Source of the DNA: Roseburia sp. | GTDB lineage: Bacteria; Bacillota_A; Clostridia; Lachnospirales; Lachnospiraceae | Length of the DNA: 8,658 nt | Reading direction: 5' to 3' | Assembly: GCA_017547315.1 (NCBI GenBank) | Contig: JAFYQA010000111.1 | Coordinates: forward strand, 1 to 8,658 | Shown: positions 1 through 6,706 of the stretch, piece by piece | Layout of the letters: each line of letters begins with the position of its first letter | How positions within the stretch are numbered: the stretch's first letter is position 1 | The notes under the pieces: model-generated | The model's database searches: none | What the model was told of the DNA's origin: nothing | What the model saw: the letters and a program-made list of their open reading frames with translations, nothing else | Translations under genes and position numbers: made by a program

Positions 1-1316
1 AGTGCGTATGATAATACGTCTTCATCCTGCTGTTTGTACTGTTTCATTTCAGCTTCAAGCTTATCTAATTCTGGCTCAAGTAAGTCTGCATATCTGCATG
101 TGATAGCATTCTTCTTGTCTTCACCAAGAACTTTGTCAACAACTTCTGGATTGAATGGTTTTACAGTCTGACCATATTTTCCAAGTAAAACGTCTTTTGT
201 TTCTTTTGTAGCAACTTTATAACGTTCACCCATTAATACGTTAAATACAGCCTGTGTACCAACGATCTGTGATGAAGGTGTAACAAGTGGTGGTTCACCA
301 AGGTCTTTACGTACTCTTGGGATTTCCTGTAATACTTCGTTGTATTTGTCTTCTGCGTTCTGTTCTTTTAACTGTGATACCATGTTAGATAACATACCGC
401 CTGGTACCTGGTATAACAATGTCTTGATATCTACGCCAAGAACCTTTGGATTTAATAAACCGCTTGCTAATGCTTCATCTCTCATTGGACGGAAGTATTC
501 TGCGATTTCAGCTAATTTGTTCTGATCTAAACCTGTGTCATATTCTGTACCCTTGAATGCTTCAACCATAACTTCTGTAGCTGGCTGACTTGTACCAAGT
601 GCGAATGGTGACATAGCCGTATCGATAATATCACAACCAGCTTCTACTGCTTTCATACATGTCATAGCCGCTACACCTGATGTATAGTGTGTATGAAGTT
701 CGATTGGTAATGATGTAGATTCTTTTAAAGCCTGAACTAATTCAGTAGCTTTTGCTGGAACTAAAAGACCAGCCATATCTTTGATACAGATTGAGTTTGC
801 ACCCATATCTTCAATCTTTTTAGCCATTTCTGTCCAGTACTCTAATGTATAAGCATCACCTAATGTATAAGATAATGCAACCTGTGAATGACCTTTTTCT
901 TTCTGACAAGCTGTTACAGCTGTCTGTAAGTTACGCATATCGTTTAAGCAGTCAAAAATACGAATGATATCGATACCGTTAGCGATAGATTTCTGTACGA
1001 AATATTCTACTACGTCATCCGCGTATGGACGGTATCCTAAGATATTCTGTCCACGGAATAACATCTGTAATTTTGTATTTTTAAAGCCTGCTCTAAGCTG
1101 ACGAAGACGATCCCATGGATCTTCTTTTAAGAAACGAAGGGAAGCATCGAATGTAGCTCCACCCCAACATTCTACTGCATGATAACCAACTTTATCCATC
1201 TTCTCGATAATTGGTAACATCTGCTCTGTTGTCATACGTGTTGCGATCAAAGACTGATGAGCATCACGTAAAATGGTTTCTGTTATTTTTAATGGTTTTT
1301 TAACAACTTCTGCCAT
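1..1316 (-). CDS. oadA: Oxaloacetate/pyruvate carboxyltransferase, 5S-type alpha subunit (3' end cut by window)
   Basis: Translated by hand from the ATG at 1316-1314, the frame is open to the left edge (438 complete codons, no stop), so the C-terminus is missing. The start follows AAAGGAG at 1323-1329 with a 6-nt spacer. The protein is the TIM-barrel carboxyltransferase of the OadA / pyruvate carboxylase B / transcarboxylase 5S family, which moves CO2 between oxaloacetate and carboxybiotin. Visible marks are RDAHQSLIATRM at residues 17-28 (metal-ligand Asp18), FRGQNILGYRPYADD, KDMAG with the expected carboxylated Lys179, and ELHTHYTSG with metal-binding His208 and His210. A RIFDCLND motif carries Cys where Ala is usual (FDALND). 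The neighbouring gene encodes a separate biotinyl protein, so a form of about 460-480 residues without its own biotin domain is expected, but the end is not visible. It is the last visible gene of the operon, separated from oadB by an unusual hairpin-rich gap. Family assignment is secure; decarboxylation versus transcarboxylation is not decided by sequence. Confidence 0.93.
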   Translation of the reverse strand, partial: MAEVVKKPLKITETILRDAHQSLIATRMTTEQMLPIIEKMDKVGYHAVECWGGATFDASLRFLKEDPWDRLRQLRAGFKNTKLQMLFRGQNILGYRPYADDVVEYFVQKSIANGIDIIRIFDCLNDMRNLQTAVTACQKEKGHSQVALSYTLGDAYTLEYWTEMAKKIEDMGANSICIKDMAGLLVPAKATELVQALKESTSLPIELHTHYTSGVAAMTCMKAVEAGCDIIDTAMSPFALGTSQPATEVMVEAFKGTEYDTGLDQNKLAEIAEYFRPMRDEALASGLLNPKVLGVDIKTLLYQVPGGMLSNMVSQLKEQNAEDKYNEVLQEIPRVRKDLGEPPLVTPSSQIVGTQAVFNVLMGERYKVATKETKDVLLGKYGQTVKPFNPEVVDKVLGEDKKNAITCRYADLLEPELDKLEAEMKQYKQQDEDVLSYA

Positions 1317-1341
1317 GATATTCTCCTTTACTATTTATACT

Positions 1342-1403
1342 GCAAACTTTGTGCTTGCACAAATTTGCGTACAAAAAATCTTCGATATAAGGATTTTTTG
1401 TAC
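1342..1403 (-). promoter_or_regulatory. Two tandem intercistronic hairpins between oadB and oadA
   Basis: The gap between oadB and oadA holds two adjacent inverted repeats. The first pairs 1369-1380 with 1392-1403 as a perfect 12-bp stem with an 11-nt loop, and its 5' edge touches the oadB stop codon. The second pairs 1342-1354 with 1357-1368 (GCAAA...GTGC / GCAC...TTTGC) with one bulged base and a tiny loop. Neither is followed by a U-tract on the transcript strand, so they do not look like ordinary terminators. The second ends about 13 nt before the oadA ribosome binding site. An mRNA processing or stabilising element that sets the oadA:oadB ratio is a reasonable inference. Confidence 0.6.
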
Positions 1404-2551
1404 TATACTCCAAAGATTGCCATGAATACACCGGCTGCTACTGCAGTACCGATAACGCCGGCAACGTTTGGTCCCATTGCGTGCATAAGCAAGAAGTTTG
1501 TAGGGTCTGCCTCTGCTCCGACTTTCTGTGATACACGGGCTGCCATTGGAACCGCAGATACACCTGCTGAACCGATTAATGGGTTAATCTTGCCGCCTGT
1601 GAGTTTGCATAACAACTTACCGAATAATACACCGGCTGCTGTACCAAACATGAATGCAATTAAACCTAATGCAACAATCTTTAATGTAGTTACATTTAAG
1701 AATGCTTCTGCACTTGTAGATGCACCAACAGATGTACCAAGTAAGATAACAACGATGTACATCATTGCATTGGAAGCTGTTTCTGTAAGCTGACGAACTA
1801 CGCCTGACTCACGGAATAAGTTACCAAGCATTAACATACCAACTAATGGTGCTGTTGATGGAAGAATCAAACAAACAATAATTGTAACAACGATTGGGAA
1901 TAAAATCTTCTCAAGTTTTGAAACCGGACGAAGATTTGCCATTTTGATCTTACGCTCTTCCTCAGTTGTAAACAATTTCATAATTGGTGGCTGAATAACT
2001 GGTACTAATGCCATGTAAGAATATGCTGCCACGGCAATCGGTCCCATAAGTCCTGACTGACTTAATTTACCTGCAAGGAAAATAGAAGTAGGACCATCGG
2101 CACCACCGATGATAGATACTGCAGCTGCTGCTTTATCATTGAATCCTAAAAGAATTGCCATGAAATAAGCACCGAAAATACCGAACTGTGCTGCGGCACC
2201 AAGTAAAAAGCTGATTGGGTTCGCAATCAGCGGACCAAAGTCAGTCATCGCACCTACACCCATGAAAATAAGGGACGGTAAGATTGACCACTCATCTAAT
2301 ACATAAAAGTAATGTAACAAACCACCGACACCATTGCTCATCTCTTCTGGAGTTGCAAAAATATCCGGATAGATATTAACAAGTAACATACCAAAAGCGA
2401 TTGGAACTAATAATAATGGTTCGAAGCCTTTTGCGATTGCAAGGTATAAGAATACACATGCAACAATAATCATAATGAAGTTACCAACTTCAAGGTTAAA
2501 GAAGGCTGTCTGGTGAAGGAGGTTGGTCATTGTCTCCGTAAAATAACTCAT
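1403..2551 (-). CDS. oadB: Sodium ion-translocating decarboxylase subunit beta
   Basis: This 382-residue integral membrane protein belongs to the OadB/MmdB/GcdB family. The family decarboxylates carboxybiotin at the membrane and uses the energy to export Na+. Length matches the short GcdB/MmdB form (about 375) rather than enterobacterial OadB (about 430). The hallmark [10 protein letters not shown] occurs at residues 149-158, with the conserved Na+-site aspartate at Asp152. The second conserved Na+/proton-site block, [12 protein letters not shown], is at 359-370. Many hydrophobic segments are seen, including about 24-60, 90-135, 165-185, 217-245, 262-275 and 290-312. The start is preceded by AGGAGG 7 nt upstream. 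It lies 28 bp after the biotinyl carrier gene and is followed by the tandem hairpins. Assignment is confident; whether the pump serves one or two carboxyltransferases is not known. Confidence 0.96.
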   Translation of the reverse strand: MSYFTETMTNLLHQTAFFNLEVGNFIMIIVACVFLYLAIAKGFEPLLLVPIAFGMLLVNIYPDIFATPEEMSNGVGGLLHYFYVLDEWSILPSLIFMGVGAMTDFGPLIANPISFLLGAAAQFGIFGAYFMAILLGFNDKAAAAVSIIGGADGPTSIFLAGKLSQSGLMGPIAVAAYSYMALVPVIQPPIMKLFTTEEERKIKMANLRPVSKLEKILFPIVVTIIVCLILPSTAPLVGMLMLGNLFRESGVVRQLTETASNAMMYIVVILLGTSVGASTSAEAFLNVTTLKIVALGLIAFMFGTAAGVLFGKLLCKLTGGKINPLIGSAGVSAVPMAARVSQKVGAEADPTNFLLMHAMGPNVAGVIGTAVAAGVFMAIFGV

Positions 2552-2579
2552 AGTTATCCTCCTAAATTATAATTATCAA

Positions 2580-2951
2580 TTAGTTCATAGTAGCAAGTAA
2601 TGCGCCAGCTTCGATCATATCACCAACATTTACGTTAATGCTTGCAACTGTTCCATCCTGTGGAGCAACTACTGGTGTTTCCATTTTCATAACTTCAAGA
2701 ATTACGATAGCTTCGCCTCTCTTAACAGCTGCGCCTGCCTGTTTCTCTACTTTAAATACTTTACCTGCTGCACCTGCTTCGATTTTGATGCTTCCTGCAC
2801 CACCTGCTGGAGCTGCTGCCTTTGGAGCTGCTGGAGCTGCAACTGGAGCTGCTGCACGTCTTGGAGCTGCTGCTGGTGCTGCTACGCTTCCGTTTTCTTC
2901 TACTGTAACATCATAAACGTTTCCATTTACGGTAATTGTATAGCTTTTCAT
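2580..2951 (-). CDS. Free biotinyl carrier protein of the decarboxylase complex (GcdC/MmdC/1.3S-like)
   Basis: This 123-residue protein carries CO2 as carboxybiotin between the carboxyltransferase subunits and the membrane pump. The C-terminal half (about residues 54-123) is a biotinyl/lipoyl domain with the biotinylation motif EVMKMET, in which Lys89 is the acceptor. Residues 24-53 form an Ala/Pro-rich flexible linker, typical of MmdC/GcdC and of the transcarboxylase 1.3S subunit. The N-terminal segment MKSYTITVNGNVYDVTVEE is typical of 1.3S-type carriers. The ATG follows AGGAGG at 7-8 nt. It sits 29 bp after oadG and 28 bp before oadB. As the only biotin domain visible in the operon, it presumably serves both the 12S-like and the 5S-like enzyme. 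A separate biotin protein ligase, not in this window, must biotinylate it. Confidence 0.95.
   Translation of the reverse strand: MKSYTITVNGNVYDVTVEENGSVAAPAAAPRRAAAPVAAPAAPKAAAPAGGAGSIKIEAGAAGKVFKVEKQAGAAVKRGEAIVILEVMKMETPVVAPQDGTVASINVNVGDMIEAGALLATMN
2809..2870. repeat. Short direct repeats coding for the Ala/Pro linker
   Basis: The octamer GGAGCTGC (plus-strand reading) occurs five times, starting at 2809, 2824, 2833, 2845 and 2863. It lies within the stretch coding for the Ala/Pro-rich linker of the biotinyl carrier. This is coding low complexity rather than a separate element. Such repeats can make linker length vary between strains through slippage. Confidence 0.7.
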
Positions 2952-2980
2952 CTTATAATCCTCCTAAAATATGTATCTCT

Positions 2981-3703
2981 CTAACGTCTGTGAATTGAAC
3001 GTACTACGAATGAATCTGTAGAGGTTCCTTCACTTGCAGCAATCGCTGCTGTAATAACTGCAACTAATTCCAAATCGTCCGTAAGTGGAGCTTCTTCTGC
3101 AACTTCCGGTACATCATTTGTAACAACTGCTTCTACTGTCTGTTTCTTTTTACCAATGTTCTGTAAATCTCCGATGAATCGGAAGCAGTAAATAATTAAG
3201 CTGATAAGAATAAGTACTCCAAATACAGTACCCATACCCATTAATGTATTTAATGCAGCTTTTTCCATTTTTTCGCCCATTGTGTAAACAAAATCTACGC
3301 CTACGTCAGTAATCACAAGCTTTTCTAATTCGTAATCATAATTTAATACGAAAGAAACAACTACCTGACGTCCCGGATAATTTACATACTGGTCTACTGT
3401 AACTGTTTTATTTGCTTTTGCAATAACAAGTTCATCTAATCCCTGATATTCGCCGAGTTCTGCTGTAGTTGCTACCCAGCCTTCGATAAGTTTCGCTGTA
3501 AGTTCATCTGTAACCGTTGATAAAACCATAGCGAGCTCATCTGTCGAATATGCAGCAAGCTGTTCAACGTTTGTAACTGCAAGGTTTTCTAAATCACTAT
3601 AAGTATTACCATAGTAATCTTCCTTTGTAGGATCACCGCCACATGCAGCCATTGTTAAAACAGTAAAGATAAGACAAAGCAGCAAAGATAATTTCTTCTT
3701 CAT
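2981..3703 (-). CDS. oadG: OadG-family gamma subunit of Na+ pump decarboxylase, with lipobox and extracytoplasmic domain
   Basis: I place the start at the ATG at 3703, giving 240 residues. A GTG three codons upstream (3712) overlaps the ribosome binding site AAAGGTG, which sits 6 nt from the ATG, so that longer form is unlikely. The protein opens with MKKKLSLLLCLIFTVLTMAAC, a lipoprotein signal peptide with a lipobox (Cys21). A polar domain of about 130 residues follows, presumably outside the membrane. A single membrane segment spans about 154-174, then a charged linker rich in Glu/Val/Pro. The C-terminal block LVAVITAAIAASEG...FVVRSIHRR is characteristic of gamma subunits. In characterised pumps OadG holds the complex together and accelerates turnover. 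The usual OadG is about 80-130 residues with one N-terminal helix, so this form is enlarged. It lies 20 bp after the 12S-like gene. Family assignment rests mainly on the C-terminal block and context. Confidence 0.85.
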   Translation of the reverse strand: MKKKLSLLLCLIFTVLTMAACGGDPTKEDYYGNTYSDLENLAVTNVEQLAAYSTDELAMVLSTVTDELTAKLIEGWVATTAELGEYQGLDELVIAKANKTVTVDQYVNYPGRQVVVSFVLNYDYELEKLVITDVGVDFVYTMGEKMEKAALNTLMGMGTVFGVLILISLIIYCFRFIGDLQNIGKKKQTVEAVVTNDVPEVAEEAPLTDDLELVAVITAAIAASEGTSTDSFVVRSIHRR

Positions 3704-3709
3704 ATACTT

Positions 3710-3716
3710 CACCTTT
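3710..3716 (-). promoter_or_regulatory. oadG: Ribosome binding site fixing the oadG start
   Basis: AAAGGTG on the minus strand lies 6 nt before the ATG at 3703. The in-frame GTG at 3712-3710 is the end of this site, so it cannot itself be well served by a ribosome binding site. Confidence 0.75.
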
Positions 3717-3723
3717 CTAGTTC

Positions 3724-5160
3724 TTATTTTGTTCCGTGTTTCTTATCTGGTGTACCTACACATTTTGTGTAAAGCATTTCGAACGCTGCTACAAGGTATT
3801 TTCTTGTATCTGCTGGCTCGATAATTAAGTCAACATAACCACGTCTTGCTGCTGTAGTAACATCAGACTGTAATTTGCTGTATTCTGCAGCTTTTTCTGC
3901 TAATACATCAGCTGATGCATCTGCGTACATAATCTTAGCTGCCATTTCAGCATCCATCATACCAACTTTAGCATCTGCCCAAGCATATACTAAATCAGCA
4001 CCGATTGATTTTGAGTTCATTGTTACATATGCGCTACCGAAAGCTTCGCCAACGATTAAGTTTACTTTTGGACATGTTGCAGAAGCAAATGCAGATGTCA
4101 TTCTTGCAAGAGCTTTTGCCAACTTTCTTTCACCACATAATGTAGCTTTGAAGCCTTTTGTATTTGTAATAGATAATACTGGAATTTCAAAAGCATCACA
4201 GAAGCTGATAAATTCAGCAGCTTTATTACATCCTTTTGCAGATAAAACAGCGTCAAACTTCTCTACTTCTTTGCCTTCTTCATCATAAACTACTGTACAG
4301 TTTGCTACTGCACCAACTGTCATACCGTTTAATTTGATAAAGCCTGTTACCATGTCTTTTGCATAGTTTGCTTTTGTCTCAAAGAATACGTTGCTGTCTG
4401 AGATTTCGCTTAATAAATATCTAGCATCGCCTCTCATAGCATCCATAGATGCACATGCACGGTTTAAGTCATCTAAACATTCATCTGTATAGATATCACT
4501 TTCGTTGTTCATTGGAAGCATGCTTACTAATTCACGAATCTGACCTAAAATATCATCTTCGCTACCTACTGCATCGATGCAGCCTGTTTCTTCACTCTGG
4601 TATGCAGCTGAAGAAGTATCGCATTTATCGATTCTGTTACCTTCGATTGCATTTGGAGAGTTGATGAACATTTTTGCTTTCTTCTCTTCCATGAATGCGA
4701 AGTCTGATAATGCTGGAACTACTGCAAGACCACCACCACAGTTACCAAATACTGCACTAATCTGTGGAACTACGCCTGAAGCTTCTACTTCTTTTGCATA
4801 AATCTGGCCGAAACCATCTAATGCATCTACAGACTCCTGTAAACGCATACCTGCACAGTCGATTAAGCCAATAACCGGTGCGCCCATTTTCATTGCCATG
4901 TCATAAACATTTGCAATTTTCTTTGCATGCATTTCACCAATTGTTCCGTTTAAAACAGAAGCATCCTGGCTGTAAACGAATGCTAAACATCCATTGATTA
5001 AACCATGACCAGTGATAACACCATCAGAAGGTGTGCTTGTACCTGCAAGATTAAAATCTGTATTTCTTGCAGTTACGAGAGAACCGATTTCCATGAAACT
5101 GTTCTCATCGACTAACTTGAGAATGCGCTGCATTGCCAAGCTATCTTTGTTAGTACTCAT
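3724..5160 (-). CDS. 12S/MmdA-like biotin-dependent carboxyltransferase (divergent; substrate unknown)
   Basis: The chosen ATG (5160) gives 478 residues; it follows GGAGG with 8 nt between. Another in-frame ATG at 5175 overlaps that GGAGG and is rejected. The protein has the two-lobed crotonase-like fold of acyl-CoA carboxyltransferases (MmdA, PccB, transcarboxylase 12S). N-lobe features are SDGVITGHG (45-53), GEMHAKKI (75-82), DCAGMRLQES (101-110) and FGNCGGGLAVVPALSDF (138-154). C-lobe features are KAAEFISFCDAFEIPVL (313-329), GEAFGSAY (371-378) and a terminal VDLIIEPADTR block (443-453). Compared with typical MmdA (about 510-520 residues, GDGVVTG, DSGGARIQEG, DVPGFLPG), it is shorter and differs at each motif; DVPGFLPG is replaced by NTKGFKAT (333-340). 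As first gene of the operon it probably transfers CO2 between an acyl-CoA and the shared biotinyl carrier. Methylmalonyl-CoA, malonyl-CoA or another substrate cannot be told from sequence. Confidence 0.88.
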   Translation of the reverse strand: MSTNKDSLAMQRILKLVDENSFMEIGSLVTARNTDFNLAGTSTPSDGVITGHGLINGCLAFVYSQDASVLNGTIGEMHAKKIANVYDMAMKMGAPVIGLIDCAGMRLQESVDALDGFGQIYAKEVEASGVVPQISAVFGNCGGGLAVVPALSDFAFMEEKKAKMFINSPNAIEGNRIDKCDTSSAAYQSEETGCIDAVGSEDDILGQIRELVSMLPMNNESDIYTDECLDDLNRACASMDAMRGDARYLLSEISDSNVFFETKANYAKDMVTGFIKLNGMTVGAVANCTVVYDEEGKEVEKFDAVLSAKGCNKAAEFISFCDAFEIPVLSITNTKGFKATLCGERKLAKALARMTSAFASATCPKVNLIVGEAFGSAYVTMNSKSIGADLVYAWADAKVGMMDAEMAAKIMYADASADVLAEKAAEYSKLQSDVTTAARRGYVDLIIEPADTRKYLVAAFEMLYTKCVGTPDKKHGTK

Positions 5161-5168
5161 TCTTTTTT

Positions 5169-5173
5169 CCTCC
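5169..5173 (-). promoter_or_regulatory. Ribosome binding site fixing the 12S-like start
   Basis: GGAGG on the minus strand lies 8 nt before the ATG at 5160. The alternative ATG at 5175-5173 shares its last base with this site, so the upstream ATG has no usable site of its own. Confidence 0.8.
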
Positions 5174-5226
5174 ATCTATAAATTTACTTGCAATTAGTAA
5201 TAAAATTACAAATTCCGCTATTTTGC

Positions 5227-5255
5227 ATTGTATAGCTTTCTTCTGGAAATTTCAA
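5227..5255 (-). promoter_or_regulatory. Sigma-A-type promoter of the decarboxylase operon
   Basis: On the minus strand there is TTGAAA (5255-5250), a 17-bp spacer, and TACAAT (5232-5227), five of six matches in each box to the housekeeping consensus. Transcription would begin near 5220, leaving a leader of about 60 nt before the first start codon. No riboswitch-like fold was recognised in that leader. Confidence 0.8.
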
Positions 5256-5260
5256 GTACA

Positions 5261-5278
5261 TTGTTACTATTTTAACGC
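5261..5278. promoter_or_regulatory. Possible Rex (NADH-sensing repressor) operator
   Basis: TTGTTAC-TATT-TTAACGC resembles the Rex palindrome TTGTTAA-N4-TTAACAA known from Firmicutes, with 11 of 14 specified bases matching. It ends 6 bp upstream of the -35 box of the decarboxylase operon. The match is imperfect on the right arm, and the consensus is recalled, not searched. A redox-controlled fermentation operon would be a sensible target, but this remains a suggestion. Confidence 0.3.
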
Positions 5279-5328
5279 TATATTTTGCGTTTTTTTTCGT
5301 ATTTGGTACTAAATATCTATATTTTTCT

Positions 5329-6558
5329 TCAAATTCCCTCCACAAAAATGGTCACTATCATTTTCATACACCACACAAAGTCGATTTTTGCCACTTCATC
5401 TATAGTTAAAATCTTATATTCGCGTAAAACGGTGTCATCTATTGTAATAAATACACTTCCTATTTGAGTATCCATCGCAACCGGAGCATTTAACTGTTGC
5501 TTCACCTGATATGACACCTTTACTTCCTCTTCTTTTGCAATTAAAAGTTCCTCTATTCCTGTCACTTCTCCCAATTTTACACCAGTATAAGTATCTACTC
5601 CAATCCGTTCCCCCTGTCCGTTTTCTACTATTATAGTGCCGATTTCTTCTAAATCAATTTCCATCTCATTTAAGTTTACCTTTTTGTAATGTTCAATTCC
5701 ATACTGCATCAACTTTTTACTGTCCGACCATTTATAAGTACGATTATTCGGCCATCCACAAGCAAGCAGTGCCACAATATATGTTCTGTCATCTCTAGTC
5801 AATGCTCCCACGTAACAATACCCAGCATTTCCTGTAAATCCGGTTTTCCCCGAAAATGCTCCCTGCATCATATCCAAAAAAGCATTCCGATTCACAACAC
5901 TATAATTTCTCCCACTGTCTATTTCACAAAAACTATAATTTTTGGTAGCTGTAATCGCTCGAAATTCTTCCCATTTTGCGGACCGCATCACACAATAACG
6001 CATCAAAAGTGCCAAATCTTCTGCCGTTGTATGATGAAAACCATTTTCATCCGTTCCGTCAAGCCCGTTTGGTGTAATAAAATATGTATCCAGACACCCG
6101 ATATCTTTTGCCCTTTGGTTCATAATCTTGGCAAAGTCTTCTACACTCCCGGCAATATGTTCTGCAATCGCAACTGCACAATCATTATACGACTCTAACA
6201 TCAGTGCATACAGCAAATCAATCATATAAAAATGCTGTCCTGCTTCCGTACCAAGATGTACCTTAGGTGCAGACGCTGCCCGCACTGAAACTTCTACTAC
6301 TGCATCCGGCTGGCTGTACTCTAATGCCAGAATACAAGTCAAAATCTTCGTTGTACTAGCATTCGCCAAAGCATCTGTGCCATTTTTTGCATACAAAATT
6401 CTCCCCGAATCCGCGTCCATCAAAACTGCCGCTTTCGCATATAACTCTGATTCTTTCGGTGCACTTTCTTGATTTGTGGCATAACATATCACCACATCCT
6501 TACTTAATAAAAGTACAAGGCACAGTATCGTTACCAAACGCTTTATTATCTTATTCAT
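5329..6558 (-). CDS. D-alanyl-D-alanine carboxypeptidase (type-5 low-molecular-weight PBP, DacB/DacF-like)
   Basis: This 409-residue secreted enzyme trims the terminal D-Ala from peptidoglycan stem pentapeptides outside the membrane. An N-terminal signal peptide covers about residues 1-28. The three active-site motifs of serine penicillin-binding proteins are present: STTK (68-71, nucleophile Ser68, general-base Lys71), SYN (123-125) and KTG (238-240). SYN is found where SGN is common in this family. Residues about 295-390 form the beta-rich PBP5-associated domain. The last 15 or so residues (VWCMKMIVTIFVEGI) are hydrophobic/amphipathic and fit a C-terminal membrane anchor. The ATG follows GAGGG at about 6 nt. 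The gene lies 148 bp after scpB, beyond a strong terminator. I saw no convincing promoter in 6559-6652, so its transcription start is open. A Dac gene downstream of scpAB is also seen in Bacillus. Codon use is much less biased than in the decarboxylase operon. Confidence 0.93.
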   Translation of the reverse strand: MNKIIKRLVTILCLVLLLSKDVVICYATNQESAPKESELYAKAAVLMDADSGRILYAKNGTDALANASTTKILTCILALEYSQPDAVVEVSVRAASAPKVHLGTEAGQHFYMIDLLYALMLESYNDCAVAIAEHIAGSVEDFAKIMNQRAKDIGCLDTYFITPNGLDGTDENGFHHTTAEDLALLMRYCVMRSAKWEEFRAITATKNYSFCEIDSGRNYSVVNRNAFLDMMQGAFSGKTGFTGNAGYCYVGALTRDDRTYIVALLACGWPNNRTYKWSDSKKLMQYGIEHYKKVNLNEMEIDLEEIGTIIVENGQGERIGVDTYTGVKLGEVTGIEELLIAKEEEVKVSYQVKQQLNAPVAMDTQIGSVFITIDDTVLREYKILTIDEVAKIDFVWCMKMIVTIFVEGI

Positions 6559-6652
6559 ATTTTCCCTCTTTGCATTCTCTCATCATCTAAACCTTATGCA
6601 AAAAAAGAATTTGTTAGGACTCTTTTTGTCTATATTAAAGGTGCATCGCTAC

Positions 6653-6703
6653 AAAGAAAAAACTCCCTGAACACATGTCAAAAAAACATGCATTCAGGGA
6701 GTT
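6653..6703 (-). terminator. Intrinsic terminator of scpAB
   Basis: An 11-bp perfect stem (6661-6671 with 6693-6703, AACTCCCTGAA/TTCAGGGAGTT) continues across a 2x2 internal loop into a 5-bp inner stem (6674-6678 with 6686-6690). On the minus-strand transcript it is followed by UUUUCUUU (6660-6653). It starts 3 nt beyond the scpB stop codon. Confidence 0.93.
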
Positions 6704-6706
6704 CAA

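Noticed and set aside
1334..1362. Possible internal promoter for oadA on the minus strand (TTGTGC, 17 bp, TATAAA)
   Set aside because: Only three of six bases match at -35, and transcription would begin inside the oadA ribosome binding site.
1365..1793. Long plus-strand open frame opposite oadB
   Set aside because: It lies entirely antisense to a secure membrane-protein gene, has no ribosome binding site, and its composition is what the reverse of oadB would give. The same holds for the plus-strand frames opposite the 12S-like, biotinyl carrier and carboxypeptidase genes.
5274..5297. Plus-strand hairpin AACGC/GCGTT followed by eight T, terminator-like
   Set aside because: The stem is only 5 bp and no plus-strand gene ends here. 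On the minus strand, where the genes are, no U-tract follows, so it cannot end the carboxypeptidase transcript.
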